DNA of 42,134 nucleotides from the NCBI RefSeq assembly GCF_000310225.1, contig NZ_AMXF01000013.1, forward strand, positions 1-42,134. The letters run 5' to 3'. A program made the position numbers and the translations under genes. Shown here piece after piece: positions 10,127 to 19,600 of this stretch; position 1 is the first letter of the stretch; the number at the start of each line of letters is the position of its first letter. The stretch is from Thauera phenylacetica B4P. Lineage in GTDB: Bacteria; Pseudomonadota; Gammaproteobacteria; Burkholderiales; Rhodocyclaceae. The notes beneath the pieces are model-generated. The model had not been told where the DNA came from and made no database searches. It saw only the letters and a program-made list of their open reading frames with translations.

Positions 10127-10730
10127 CGTGCTCGCTCATCCATTGGCGAAACAGGCGGCGCGTGCGGGCCGAGCCGTAGTCACGCAGCGCCTGCTCCAGG
10201 CGTGCGGCATCGAAGGTATCGAGCTTGCGATGCACGGCATCGAGCAGCGTTTCCGAGTCTTCTGCGAGCTGTTCGAGGTTGTTGAGCATGTCGACCAGAA
10301 GGTATTCGCGGCTGACCTGATCGCGCGCGGGAAAGCGGGGCTTGTCGCGGAAATCGAACTCGAAGCCGGCGAGCGTGAAGAGCCCGTGGCGCTTGTGGTT
10401 GTACACCACGTTGCGCCGATAGAGCTGGGTGGTGCCCAGGCCGAGGCTGTTGTAGACGCTGGGGTTGAAGAGCAGGAAACGGTCGTCGTCGAGGAAGCTG
10501 CGGACCAGCTCCTCCTCGCTGGGCGGCGCTTCGCCAAAGGGGGTGTGCCGAGGCACGTAGTACAGCCCCTGCGCCACCCGGCGCACCAGCCCGGCCTTGA
10601 GCGCCCTGCCCAGCTCGCGGTCGACACTGGGCAGAGAGGCGGCCAGATCCTTGCGGCGGAAGACCTTGCCGGCATGCAGCCGGGCACCCTGCCCCAGGCG
10701 GGAGAGGTCGGCAGAAACGGTGGTGGGCAT
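10113..10730 (-). CDS. abiEi: AbiEi-family antitoxin / transcriptional regulator
   Basis: 205 residues. The N-terminal part (about residues 18–65, around FRRKDLAASLPSVDRELG and GLYYVP) reads as a winged-helix domain as in AbiEi antitoxins (DUF6088-type). The longer C-terminal domain would neutralise the toxin and aid promoter binding. AbiEi proteins repress their own operon by binding inverted repeats upstream; one such repeat (10770–10783) sits between brxC and this gene. The ATG at 10730 was chosen because GAGGA is placed 9–10 bases upstream; a longer open frame to the right only shadows brxC. It overlaps abiEii by 14 bases. Confidence 0.85.
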   Translation of the reverse strand: MPTTVSADLSRLGQGARLHAGKVFRRKDLAASLPSVDRELGRALKAGLVRRVAQGLYYVPRHTPFGEAPPSEEELVRSFLDDDRFLLFNPSVYNSLGLGTTQLYRRNVVYNHKRHGLFTLAGFEFDFRDKPRFPARDQVSREYLLVDMLNNLEQLAEDSETLLDAVHRKLDTFDAARLEQALRDYGSARTRRLFRQWMSEHDAQA

Positions 10731-10769
10731 TGTCAGAATCCTCGTTGACGTTTCATGCAGTATGCCATG

Positions 10770-10783
10770 GTCGATGAATCGAC
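10770..10783. promoter_or_regulatory. Palindrome upstream of abiEi, possible autoregulatory operator
   Basis: GTCGAT and ATCGAC form a perfect 6-bp inverted repeat separated by two bases, directly after the brxC stop codon and 40 bases before the abiEi start. AbiEi antitoxins are known to bind inverted repeats in their own promoter. No convincing −35/−10 pair was found, so this is position-based inference. Confidence 0.35.
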
Positions 10784-13700
10784 TTATTGCAGCCGAGCAC
10801 GCCCGCCGCTTTGGATGACGGCGAGCAATTCGGCCTTGAGCTTGGCGAGGTAGGCGTCGATGTCCGCTTCGGTTTCCAGGTAGGTCTTGGGGCTGAAATC
10901 GGCCGCGCGGACCGCCTTGGTCGGCTTGGGCGCAACGACCGGACCGCTTGTCTTGGTGGCAGCGGTCGTGCTGCCCTTTTCGGCGGCCGTGATCGGGGCC
11001 GCCTTGGGCGTGGCGGACTCGATCATGGTCATCGCCGCATCCAGCGCATCGCCTGCCCGCTCCTGGCTGTAGAAGATCATCGGGATGCTGGTGAGGCCAG
11101 CGACCTTGGTCTTGAGCTCCTGCAGCTTGAGCAGCGCGCGGTTGCGCAGGCCGTCCGAGGCTTGTGCGGCGTCGAGCGCCTTTTCCACTTCGGCGATCTT
11201 GGCGTCGATGGAGAGCAGCGCGTGCTCGCGCTTGCTCTGGGCGAGCGCCTCGTTGACCGTGTCGACCGTGGTGATGAGCGGCTCGATCTGGCTGACGGCC
11301 CCCCAGGGGTTCGGGTTGTCGCGGATGCCTTCGAGGTTGGAAAGTGCCACGGCGGCCTTGAGGTCCTTGTCGAGGGCTTCGCGGTTGGGCTCGAAGCGCT
11401 CCAGGGCCTCGAGCAGGCGGCGCCAAGTGGGGGTCTGGGTCTTGTAGAAGCTGATGACGTCGTGGATGTCGTCGGACAGGTCCAGCCAGTCGTCCTTGCC
11501 CTTGACGAAGGCGTCGATGAATTCGTAGCTATCGGCCACCCCGAGCTGCTTGCCGATGGCGGCGATCGCACTGTCGATGACGGCCTTACCGGGGTGATGC
11601 GGCGTGGCGGCGACGTGCGCGTAGCCCTTGAGGTCGGCCTGCAGCGCCGCCAGGCTCTCACGGGTGGCGGCGACCAGGCCATCCTCGGCCTCGGGCGGCA
11701 TCTCGGCGAAGAGGTCGCGGTGCAGCTCGCGCGCGCGCTTGATGCTGGCGGCGTCAGCCACCTTGCGCTTGAGGATCGACACGTGCTTGAAGCGCGCCGA
11801 CTTGGTGAGCGGCTCGATGGCGGCCTTGGGTTCGAGGTCCGCGCTGTCCATCATCAACTTGATCTCGCCGGCCATGAAGAGGCGTGCGACCAGCAGGACC
11901 ACCTCCCAGTCAGGCTTCCAACCCCAGGGGATGCCGGTGAAGCGGTTGACCACCTCGTCCAGGATCACCCGGGTGTTGCTGGCCTTGAGTTGGAGAAACT
12001 CGCGCAGTTCGACGAGCGCGAGCGGGTTGCCCTCCTCGCCCCCGAGCGCGAGCTTGCGCTGGGCGGTGTCGTCGGCGAGCAGGACGGCCTTGATCTCAGC
12101 GATCGGGTCGGCGTTACGGTGCTTGAGGTAGCCGAGCTTGGTATAGGTGTTGGTGATGAGGTAGTTGCCCAGTTCGTCGAGCAGGCTGCCGGGGTTGGAC
12201 GCCTTGAACTCGACACGCTGGCCCAGCGCATAGAAGTCGCCCTGCAGCATCATGGTGGCGAGCTGCTCGCGCAGGCGGGCGCGGCGCTCGCGGTTTTCGT
12301 CCTTGCGGTTGATGAGGATGTTGCGCAGCGAAGGCGTGGCGTTGCTGGCCTTGGGGCTGTCGATGTACTTCTCGATCTGGCGGTAGAGGGTGAGCTCGAT
12401 GTCGAAGCGCTCGCCCTCAGAGAGGCGGATCAGCGCCCGGCCGTTGCCTTCGCTGCTGCGCAGGACGGCGCGGGCATCGTTGAGCGCCTCCCAGTCGTCG
12501 CCCAGCGGCGAGACGACCTCGACGGTGAGTTCGTGGCTGGCGTTCTTGTACGGGGCGCCGTCGAGCAGGCGGTTGATGTCGTAGTCGCCCTTGGTGTCGC
12601 GGTGGCGGATGCGGGTGCTGCCCTGCAGGATGTCGTCGAACAGCAGTTCGCACAGCAGGCGGGCCTTTTCGGAGGAAGACACCTCAACGTTGCCGATCTC
12701 GCGTGCGACATCACGCTCTTCGTTGGTGAGGAAGAACCACAGGTCGCCGTTGCGGCTGACGAGGCGCTGCTGCTCGAGCCGGCCGAGGCTCTCCTGGATC
12801 TGACGCTTGAGCGCGAGTTTGTCGGTGTCGATGCGATCGACGCAGAGCGTGGCGAGGTTGTCGACGTTGGGTTTGACGATGTCGGCGATGTAGCGGATCA
12901 GGAACAGGGCCTTGAGCAGCAACACGTCGAAGGCTTCGAGGGCGCCGTTGTTGGGCGCCTCGTCGATGGAGCGCTTGGCGACGGTGTCGATGAAGCTCTC
13001 GATCGAGGGGTAGAAGTCGTACAGCGGGATGAGCAGGCCGACATCCCGGTCCATGTTGCGCACGGTGGCGGACTGGAAGGCGTCGAGCAGCGAGCGTTCG
13101 CCGCGCGACAGGTGCTTGCCGGTGGCGCCGACCTTGCGGATGGATTCGAAGATCTTCTGCAGCAGGGTGAACTGGTACGGCGCGTAGGGATAGACGCTGA
13201 CGAACTCTGCGGCGTCCTTGTAGCCGCGCAGGTTCACCGAGTTGCCGACGAAGGCGAGCTGATTGTTGATGATGTCGCCTGACTTCTCGAAGGTGTCGCG
13301 CAGCGCATCGTGCGCGCGCTCGCGCTTGGCGAGCAGACGCTCGCCGATGACCTCGTCGGTGTTGGAGCTGGCGAGCGATAGTCGGGTGTGGAAGCGCCCC
13401 TGGATCTTGGAGAAGTCCTGCGACTTGGCCTTGTTGGCCTCGCCGAGCGCGGCGTCGATGTCTTCCTGGCTGGTGACGATGACCCACGCCCGGCCCTGCG
13501 TGGCGGTGCCGAGCTGCTCGGTGATGGTCTGCAGGTTGAGCATCAGCTTGGTGTTGTCGCCGATGAACTGACCTACCTCATCGACCAGGAAGATGATGCG
13601 GTGGCCGGCGGGCCGGGTCTCGAGGTAGGCGTTCACCAGCTTGGCGAAGGATTCGATGTTGATGCGGTACTCGTCGCGCGAGCGGTCGAACCATTGGCCG

Positions 13701-14395
13701 GCGGATTCCTCGCTTTGCCCGAGCGCGACCGAGAGCGCATGCACGACGTCGTCACGCAGGAAGTCGACGGCATCGCGCTCGGCCTCCCAGGTGGAGCCGT
13801 TGCTTTGGGCGAAGGCCGTACGGAAGGCGTCATACGCGCCCTTCTCCACCAGGTAGCGCTCCATGTGGGCAATGTGCGGCGCATCGGCGCTGAAGCCGAG
13901 CTTCTCGTTGAACACGCGCAGGAACACCTGGAGGATGACGTCGCGCTCGTCCTTGCTGTCGGCCTTGGCGTCGATGTTGAAGAGCACCACGTCGGCACTG
14001 CCGCGCACCGCGCGCTGGATGTCGGCGAGCAGCATCGAATCCTTGATCTTGTGCTCGTCGAAGAAGGCAGCGGCGCGTTTGTTCTCCCCGGTGGCGGGGT
14101 TGGTGGCCTCGAGGTTCTCGAGCAGGTAGGACAGGATTTTGATGAAGTGCGACTTACCCGAGCCGAAGAAGCCGGACACCCAGACGCCCATGCGCGCAGC
14201 GAGCACTGGGTCGTTCGGGTTGTCGGCCGCTGCCAGGTAGGCGTCGAAGAAGCGGCGGAAGTATTCGGTGAGCTGCTTGGTGACGACGTACTCGTCGAGC
14301 TCCTGCCAGACGCTCTCGGCGTCCTTCTGGTCGGCCTTGATCACCCCGTTTATAGGGCGGTTGATAGGCTTGGTAAAAAGGTCGCCGATCTTCAT
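10784..14395 (-). CDS. brxC: BREX P-loop ATPase BrxC
   Basis: 1203 residues, the normal BrxC length. BrxC is a large AAA-like ATPase essential for BREX exclusion and for PglX-dependent methylation. The start MKIGDLFTKPINRPINGVIKA-like stretch is typical of the family; an upstream in-frame start 11 codons earlier is less likely. Walker A is GFFGSGKSH at residues 75–83 and the Walker B-like stretch is FLVDEVGQF. The C-terminal 80 residues are rich in Ala, Thr and Pro and probably flexible. It follows brxB after 43 bases and is followed by the abiE pair. Confidence 0.95.
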   Translation of the reverse strand: MKIGDLFTKPINRPINGVIKADQKDAESVWQELDEYVVTKQLTEYFRRFFDAYLAAADNPNDPVLAARMGVWVSGFFGSGKSHFIKILSYLLENLEATNPATGENKRAAAFFDEHKIKDSMLLADIQRAVRGSADVVLFNIDAKADSKDERDVILQVFLRVFNEKLGFSADAPHIAHMERYLVEKGAYDAFRTAFAQSNGSTWEAERDAVDFLRDDVVHALSVALGQSEESAGQWFDRSRDEYRINIESFAKLVNAYLETRPAGHRIIFLVDEVGQFIGDNTKLMLNLQTITEQLGTATQGRAWVIVTSQEDIDAALGEANKAKSQDFSKIQGRFHTRLSLASSNTDEVIGERLLAKRERAHDALRDTFEKSGDIINNQLAFVGNSVNLRGYKDAAEFVSVYPYAPYQFTLLQKIFESIRKVGATGKHLSRGERSLLDAFQSATVRNMDRDVGLLIPLYDFYPSIESFIDTVAKRSIDEAPNNGALEAFDVLLLKALFLIRYIADIVKPNVDNLATLCVDRIDTDKLALKRQIQESLGRLEQQRLVSRNGDLWFFLTNEERDVAREIGNVEVSSSEKARLLCELLFDDILQGSTRIRHRDTKGDYDINRLLDGAPYKNASHELTVEVVSPLGDDWEALNDARAVLRSSEGNGRALIRLSEGERFDIELTLYRQIEKYIDSPKASNATPSLRNILINRKDENRERRARLREQLATMMLQGDFYALGQRVEFKASNPGSLLDELGNYLITNTYTKLGYLKHRNADPIAEIKAVLLADDTAQRKLALGGEEGNPLALVELREFLQLKASNTRVILDEVVNRFTGIPWGWKPDWEVVLLVARLFMAGEIKLMMDSADLEPKAAIEPLTKSARFKHVSILKRKVADAASIKRARELHRDLFAEMPPEAEDGLVAATRESLAALQADLKGYAHVAATPHHPGKAVIDSAIAAIGKQLGVADSYEFIDAFVKGKDDWLDLSDDIHDVISFYKTQTPTWRRLLEALERFEPNREALDKDLKAAVALSNLEGIRDNPNPWGAVSQIEPLITTVDTVNEALAQSKREHALLSIDAKIAEVEKALDAAQASDGLRNRALLKLQELKTKVAGLTSIPMIFYSQERAGDALDAAMTMIESATPKAAPITAAEKGSTTAATKTSGPVVAPKPTKAVRAADFSPKTYLETEADIDAYLAKLKAELLAVIQSGGRARLQ

Positions 14396-14438
14396 TTCTT
14401 GTTGTCCGTGATCAATCGAAAAGGTCAAAGCGAAAAGC

Positions 14439-15023
14439 TCAAGGCACGAGGCGGAAGGCGCGGTAGTAGTGATCTTCCGACAGCTTGTTGAATAACCGCA
14501 GCGAATAGCCGTCGTAACGGCCCGGGAAGAACATCAGCAGCGGCGTGTGATTGAGGTGTGGGTGCAGCGCCGAGAGCAGCGTGTGGGTGCGCAGCATCGG
14601 AAAGGCTGAGCCCACGCCGGTCAACATCAGCAGATCAAGGGCGCCCGGGTTGTGCTGCTGCACGAGGCGCTCGGCGAGCTTGTCTTCCTTGAGCACTCGT
14701 CGCAGCGATTCGAGCGCCTTGTCGTCGCCCTGTTTGCCCTGCATGTCGATGGCCTTGTCGAGGAGCTTGCGGTCCTCGAGCAGGCCGATGACGAGCTCGA
14801 ACAGGTTGATCGTGGCGAAGCGCAGCGGGGGTTGCCGCTTCTTGAGCGCCGGCTCGACGACACTCGCCAGAAACTCGCGCATCGCCAGTTCCTGCTCAGG
14901 CGGGTAGTCGAAGATCCAGAAGCCGATCTCGTTGCCGAGCCCCCGGTTCTGCAGGAAGTCCTCCGACGTGATGCGCGGCAGGATCTGGTTGAGGCGTTCC
15001 TCGAAGGTCTGCGTCATGTTCAT
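14439..15023 (-). CDS. brxB: BREX protein BrxB (DUF1788)
   Basis: 194 residues. It matches the BrxB/DUF1788 pattern: an N-terminal helical ERLNQILPRI region, an FWIFDYPPEQEL stretch near residues 36–47, and a C-terminal LLMFFPGRYDG followed by LRLFNKL. BrxB is a small BREX core protein of unknown biochemical role. The ATG at 15023 begins 2 bases after the brxA stop; a second ATG two codons on (15017) is an alternative. There is no strong ribosome site, consistent with coupling to brxA. Confidence 0.92.
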   Translation of the reverse strand: MNMTQTFEERLNQILPRITSEDFLQNRGLGNEIGFWIFDYPPEQELAMREFLASVVEPALKKRQPPLRFATINLFELVIGLLEDRKLLDKAIDMQGKQGDDKALESLRRVLKEDKLAERLVQQHNPGALDLLMLTGVGSAFPMLRTHTLLSALHPHLNHTPLLMFFPGRYDGYSLRLFNKLSEDHYYRAFRLVP

Positions 15024-15025
15024 GA

Positions 15026-15625
15026 TCAGTTCGTGAGCTCCATCGCGGCGAGCACGGCAGCCTCGGAGCGGGACTTGAGGTAGCGCTGCGCCTCGGGATG
15101 CAGCAGCGGCGGCGTGAGGTGCAGGCTGCGGGTCGATTCGAGGTAGCGGGCCTCGGCCAGGATGCGCAGAACAACCTGCAGGAGCTTGGCCTTGGTGGTG
15201 TCTGACCAACCGGCGACGGCCGGGTCACGCTGGATGCAATCAGCGAGGAAGGCTTCCCAATCCGACGGAACCAGGCTTTCCTCGAATCGGCGAACGTGGC
15301 CGGCGACCACGTCGCGCATGAAATCGCCCAGCAGGCGGCTGTGCTTGACCGAAGCGGCGAGGAGGATCTGCAGTGCGAGTTCCTGGTCGCCTTCGGCCAC
15401 CAGCTGCCACGCTTGCTCGTCGAGCGTTTCGAGGCGGTTGCGGATGAGCCGCGCCTGCCGACGTGCGGTCGCAGGCGACTTCTTCTGCAGGATGTTCTCG
15501 GTTCGGAGCGTGTCAAACCAGGTCGCACGGTCAGGCTGCGTGAGCATGAAGCGGGCGACGCGCCGGCTCTCGGGCAGCATCAGCGAGCCGGCGGAGATCT
15601 CGGCGTTGTAGATGGCTGCGCTCAC
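15026..15625 (-). CDS. brxA: BREX protein BrxA (DUF1819)
   Basis: 199 residues, all-helical in appearance. It is a DUF1819/BrxA homologue: early YNAEISAGSLMLPESRRVA and a middle NILQKKSPATARR stretch are characteristic. BrxA of other systems binds DNA. The start is GTG at 15625, preceded at the right distance by GGAGG (15632–15637 region), and it overlaps the stop of the WYL regulator by 4 bases (GTGA). The regulator and BREX core genes are therefore one transcription unit. Confidence 0.93.
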   Translation of the reverse strand: MSAAIYNAEISAGSLMLPESRRVARFMLTQPDRATWFDTLRTENILQKKSPATARRQARLIRNRLETLDEQAWQLVAEGDQELALQILLAASVKHSRLLGDFMRDVVAGHVRRFEESLVPSDWEAFLADCIQRDPAVAGWSDTTKAKLLQVVLRILAEARYLESTRSLHLTPPLLHPEAQRYLKSRSEAAVLAAMELTN

Positions 15626-16509
15626 GCTTCGCCTCCAGCGGCGGGCTGGACGTAACCCGGCGCAAGAACCGCACTCTCCACACCTTCCAACACAGCGCGG
15701 TTGGCAAGGCAAAGGTGATGCCGTGCGCAGTCCAGGCTGTGGTCTGCGGAGCAATCCACAGCCCAGCGCAGCAACGCGTACCCGGCCAGCGCGGCAGAAA
15801 CATTGAGGGTGAGCCTGCCGTCCTTCATGCCGTAATCGGCGACCACCCCTTCGGGGTGCTTCAGCGCGGGATGCGGAACGAGGTGCAGCTCGATCCGCCG
15901 ATTCCATTGCTCATCAGCCTCGATGCCCTCGTACGGTTCGGCACGCTCGTCGAGCGACTTGGCCTTGGCGATCCGGGTGAGCACGAAATCGGAGAAGCGC
16001 TTTCGCTGACGGTCGTAAGCGCGGACATGCCAGCGCAGGCCGTTGTCGGCAAGCGCGACCGGGACGATCACCCGCTTTGCCGGCCCCGAGTTGACGGAAA
16101 GATAGGTCACCTGCAAGGGACGATTGCCATGCATCGCCCGGGTGATCACGCCCAACAGGCCAAAGTCCGGCCGGACCAGCTCACCCGCGCCCTCGCACGG
16201 AAAGGTCCGCGCAACCGTCGGTGCCTGCCCATCGCCAAAGCCATGCAGCAGCCAGGACAGGATGCGTTCTGCCGAAAAGGGGAACAGCGGACGGAAATGC
16301 TCGGTGGGGATGTAGGCCTTGACGTAGCGGTCGTAGGCCAGGTTGTCGGGGGCGCACTCTCGATAGGCATTGAGGTCGCGCGTAGCCGCCGCCGGCTTGA
16401 TCGAGAAGCGTGCCTCGAGGTCGCCTCGGCGCAGCTCGCCAACAAAAAAGGCCTTCAGCTCGAGGTAGGCAAGGCGTTCGCGCTGGGAATGCGACAGCGG
16501 AAGCTGCAT
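15622..16509 (-). CDS. WYL-domain transcriptional regulator of BREX (BrxR-like)
   Basis: 295 residues. Residues about 8–52 form a winged-helix DNA-binding region (RERLAYLELKAFFVGELRRGDLEARF, split here as family description). A WYL domain follows, with the signature region around LRWHVRAYD (158–166) and SDFVLTRI (173–180). Proteins of this build upstream of brxA, called BrxR in described systems, repress BREX by binding inverted repeats in their promoter and may sense a nucleic-acid or nucleotide ligand. It is the first gene of the leftward operon and diverges from the SNF2 gene across 125 bases holding a palindrome at 16576–16599. GGTGG lies upstream of the ATG. I infer that it controls both directions. 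Confidence 0.88.
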   Translation of the reverse strand: MQLPLSHSQRERLAYLELKAFFVGELRRGDLEARFSIKPAAATRDLNAYRECAPDNLAYDRYVKAYIPTEHFRPLFPFSAERILSWLLHGFGDGQAPTVARTFPCEGAGELVRPDFGLLGVITRAMHGNRPLQVTYLSVNSGPAKRVIVPVALADNGLRWHVRAYDRQRKRFSDFVLTRIAKAKSLDERAEPYEGIEADEQWNRRIELHLVPHPALKHPEGVVADYGMKDGRLTLNVSAALAGYALLRWAVDCSADHSLDCARHHLCLANRAVLEGVESAVLAPGYVQPAAGGEA

Positions 16510-16575
16510 GGAATACCACCCGTTGAGAAATCTGTCATGGATGGTACCAGCGCCGGGGCTGGATGGGCATCATTT

Positions 16576-16599
16576 TGATGCATACTATGCACAGCATCA
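16576..16599. promoter_or_regulatory. Nested palindrome in divergent promoter, candidate BrxR/WYL operator
   Basis: TGATGC (16576–16581) and GCATCA (16594–16599) are inverted arms, and inside them TGCATA C TATGCA (16579–16591) is a perfect 6-1-6 palindrome. It lies in the 125-base gap between the WYL regulator and the SNF2 gene. The string TACTAT at 16583–16588 could serve as a −10 for the rightward genes, so a bound protein would block it. BrxR family proteins are known to bind such repeats; the assignment here is by position. Confidence 0.5.
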
Positions 16600-16634
16600 C
16601 GCGACTGGATTCCCGCACCACCTCGGAGATCTGA

Positions 16635-19600
16635 ATGCAGCCCGGCGACAAAGTCCGCTTGAAGGCCAACCCGGGCAGGGTTGGCATCCTCGGTAACGAA
16701 ACCGATGGCCCACCGCATCGACTCCGGGTTCTCGTCACCTTCACGGATGGAGACGAGCAATTCGTGCTCAAGAATTCGCTCGAAAAGGTCGACCGGGCAT
16801 CGGCCGGCCCCTATGCAATGGTGGCCAGTGGTCGTTACGGCCGAGTCGAGGATCTCCGTGGCGCGATCACGTATTACCGCTTAAGCGGTCGGCTGGCGAA
16901 CCTCATCTACAGCCTGAACACGACGAACACGCAGTTCCTTGCCTACCAGTTCAAGCCCGTACTGCAGTTCCTCGACTCGCCTTCGAACGGCATCCTCATT
17001 GCGGACGAGGTCGGCCTCGGCAAGACCATCGAGGCCGGCCTGATCTGGACGGAGCTCCGCGCCCGTGTCGATGCGAAGCGCCTCTTGGTGATCTGTCCCG
17101 CGATGCTTCGCGAAAAGTGGAAGGCCGAACTCTCCGAGCGCTTCGGGGTGAGCGCGGAGATCGTCGATGCACGCGGCCTGCTCGACCACCTGCAGAGCGT
17201 ACGAGAACGCCCCCAGCAGCAGTTCGCGCTGATCGCCAGCATGCAGGGTTTGCGCCCGGCCAAGGGCTGGAATGACGATGAGGAGCCCTCCCAGGCAACC
17301 ACTGCAAAGCTGGCGCGCTTTCTGAACGAGGCGGACCTCGAAGAGCCCCTGCTCGACATGCTGATCATCGACGAGGCGCACTACCTGCGAAACGACGAAA
17401 CGGCTACCCATCGTCTGGCCCGGCTGCTTCGTCCAGTCGTGCAGAGCATGGTGATGCTGTCGGCGACACCGATCCAGTTGCGGAGCGACGATCTTTTCAA
17501 CCTGCTCAACCTGATCGACGAGGACTCCTTCCCCTTCCCCACCTCGTTCCAATACTCCCTGCAGGAAAACGCACCGATCGTCGCCTTGCGCGACCGGATC
17601 CTGAGTCACGTGGTCACGCCCACGGATTTCGTAGAGACCTTGCGTGAGGCAGTTGGTGGTCGCATCTTCGGCGACAACGCTCAGCTCGAGCACCTCATCA
17701 ATCATCCGCCCTCTGCCGAGGACCTTTCCTCGCCGCGCGGACGCTCAGAAATTGCCGATCAGCTGGACCGCATCAATCCGCTCACCAAGGTTGTCACGCG
17801 AACATTGAAACGCGACGTGCAGGAAATGCGCGTACAGAGAGATCCAGTCACGATCCGCGTGGAAATGAACCCGATCGAGCGCGAGTTCTACGATCGAGTG
17901 ACCGAGGCGGTTCGCGAGTTCTGCGCGCGGATCGACATCTCCGAAGGCTTCATGCTGACGATTCCGCAGCGCCAGTTGTCCAGCTGCGTGGCAGCCGCGT
18001 GCAAGGGTTGGCTCGATCGCACGGAAGTCGATGACGAAGAGCTTGAAAGCGAGGTCTTCGAGCTCTACGGCGACGCCGAGGACAACGAGAAACGCCCGAA
18101 CCTTGGCGCCCTATTGCGAACACTCGTAGGCATTGCACGACGCGTTGGCGACCACACGGCACTCGAATCGGTGGACAGCAAGTACGACATGCTGGTCCGC
18201 AACCTGAAGCAATACTGGGCCGCCTACCCCGGCAAGAAGATCGTTCTGTTCTCCTTCTACCGCAACACGCTCCACTACCTCGCACGCCGGCTGGCGGCAG
18301 AAGGGATCCAGTCTGCAGTGCTTCACGGCGGGATGGACAAGCATGGCGTGCTGCGGCACTTCGAGTCGACCGAAGGCCCCGACATCCTGATTTCTTCAGA
18401 GGTCGCTTCCGAGGGTGTGGACCTCCAGTTCTCCAGCCTGCTCATCAACTACGACCTGCCCTGGAACCCCGCCCGGATCGAACAGCGCATTGGTCGTATC
18501 GACCGGATCGGACAGGAAGCCGAGAAGATCCTGATCTGGAATTTCATCTACACGCACACGATTGATGAACGGATCTACGACCGACTGCTGGAGCGCCTCG
18601 ACATTTTCCGCCAGGCGCTCGGCAGCATGGAGGCGATGCTGGGCACCGAGATCCGCACGCTGAGCTACGAGCTGCTGTCGCACAAGCTCACACCGGAGCA
18701 GGAACAAGAACGCATCGACCGCGCCAGTCTTGCTATCGAGCGAGTGAGCAGGCAGCAGGCGCTGCTGGAAGAGGAAGCCACCCAACTGATCGCCCACGGC
18801 GATTTCATCCAGAACAAGGTACAGGCCGCCAAGGAGCTGGGTCGCTTCATCCGAGGCGAAGATCTGCTCGCCTACGTGAAGGATTTTCTCGAGCGAGAGT
18901 TTCCGGGGACGCGTTTGCTTGCGGACGATGACGACGAGCTCGAGCATGTGATCGAGCTCTCGACCGAGGCCCGCGTCGCTTTCTCCGAGTTTCTCCAGCA
19001 ACAACGGCTTCAGGGCGCAACACGCCTTCTTGGCGCCGCACCGCCAAGGCTCATCTTCGAGAACCGTCATGGGCGGAACCCGTCCGGAAAGGAACGGATC
19101 ACGCAAGATCATCCGCTCGTGCGCTTCGTGGCGGATGAGTTGAAGAAGGCTGGAAAGGGGCCGCTATACAGCCCGGTTGCGGCGGTGGAAATCCTGGGCA
19201 ACACGGTTGGAAACATCGAGCGCGACATCTACGTCTATGCGATCGCACGCTGGACCGTCTCGGGTGCCCGCGACATCGAGCGGCTGGAGTATCTGGTCCA
19301 GCGGCTTGCGGACGGTTGGTTGCTCGACGGCGAGCAGGCGGAGTTTCTCGTGAATGCCGCCGGTCTCCAGGGCCGGGACTGGCTGGGCGCAAGCACAAGC
19401 CTGAACCATGCGCACACCGCCGGGGTGCTCGACGACTGCCGTGCCGAGCTCGAAGAGCGTTTTCGCGCATTTCGTGACGCACAGATCCGCGAGAACCGAG
19501 ATCGCGTCAGCTTCATGGTGAACACCCTTCGGCATCACCTGGATAACCAGCGCAGGCGCTTCCACGAACGAATCGAGAAGTATCGACTGCACGGTACCGA

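Noticed and set aside
10787-13282. An 831-codon open frame on the plus strand
   Set aside because: It is antisense to brxC, rich in Val/Gly/Asp/Leu as expected from a reversed G+C-rich gene, and has no recognisable domain.
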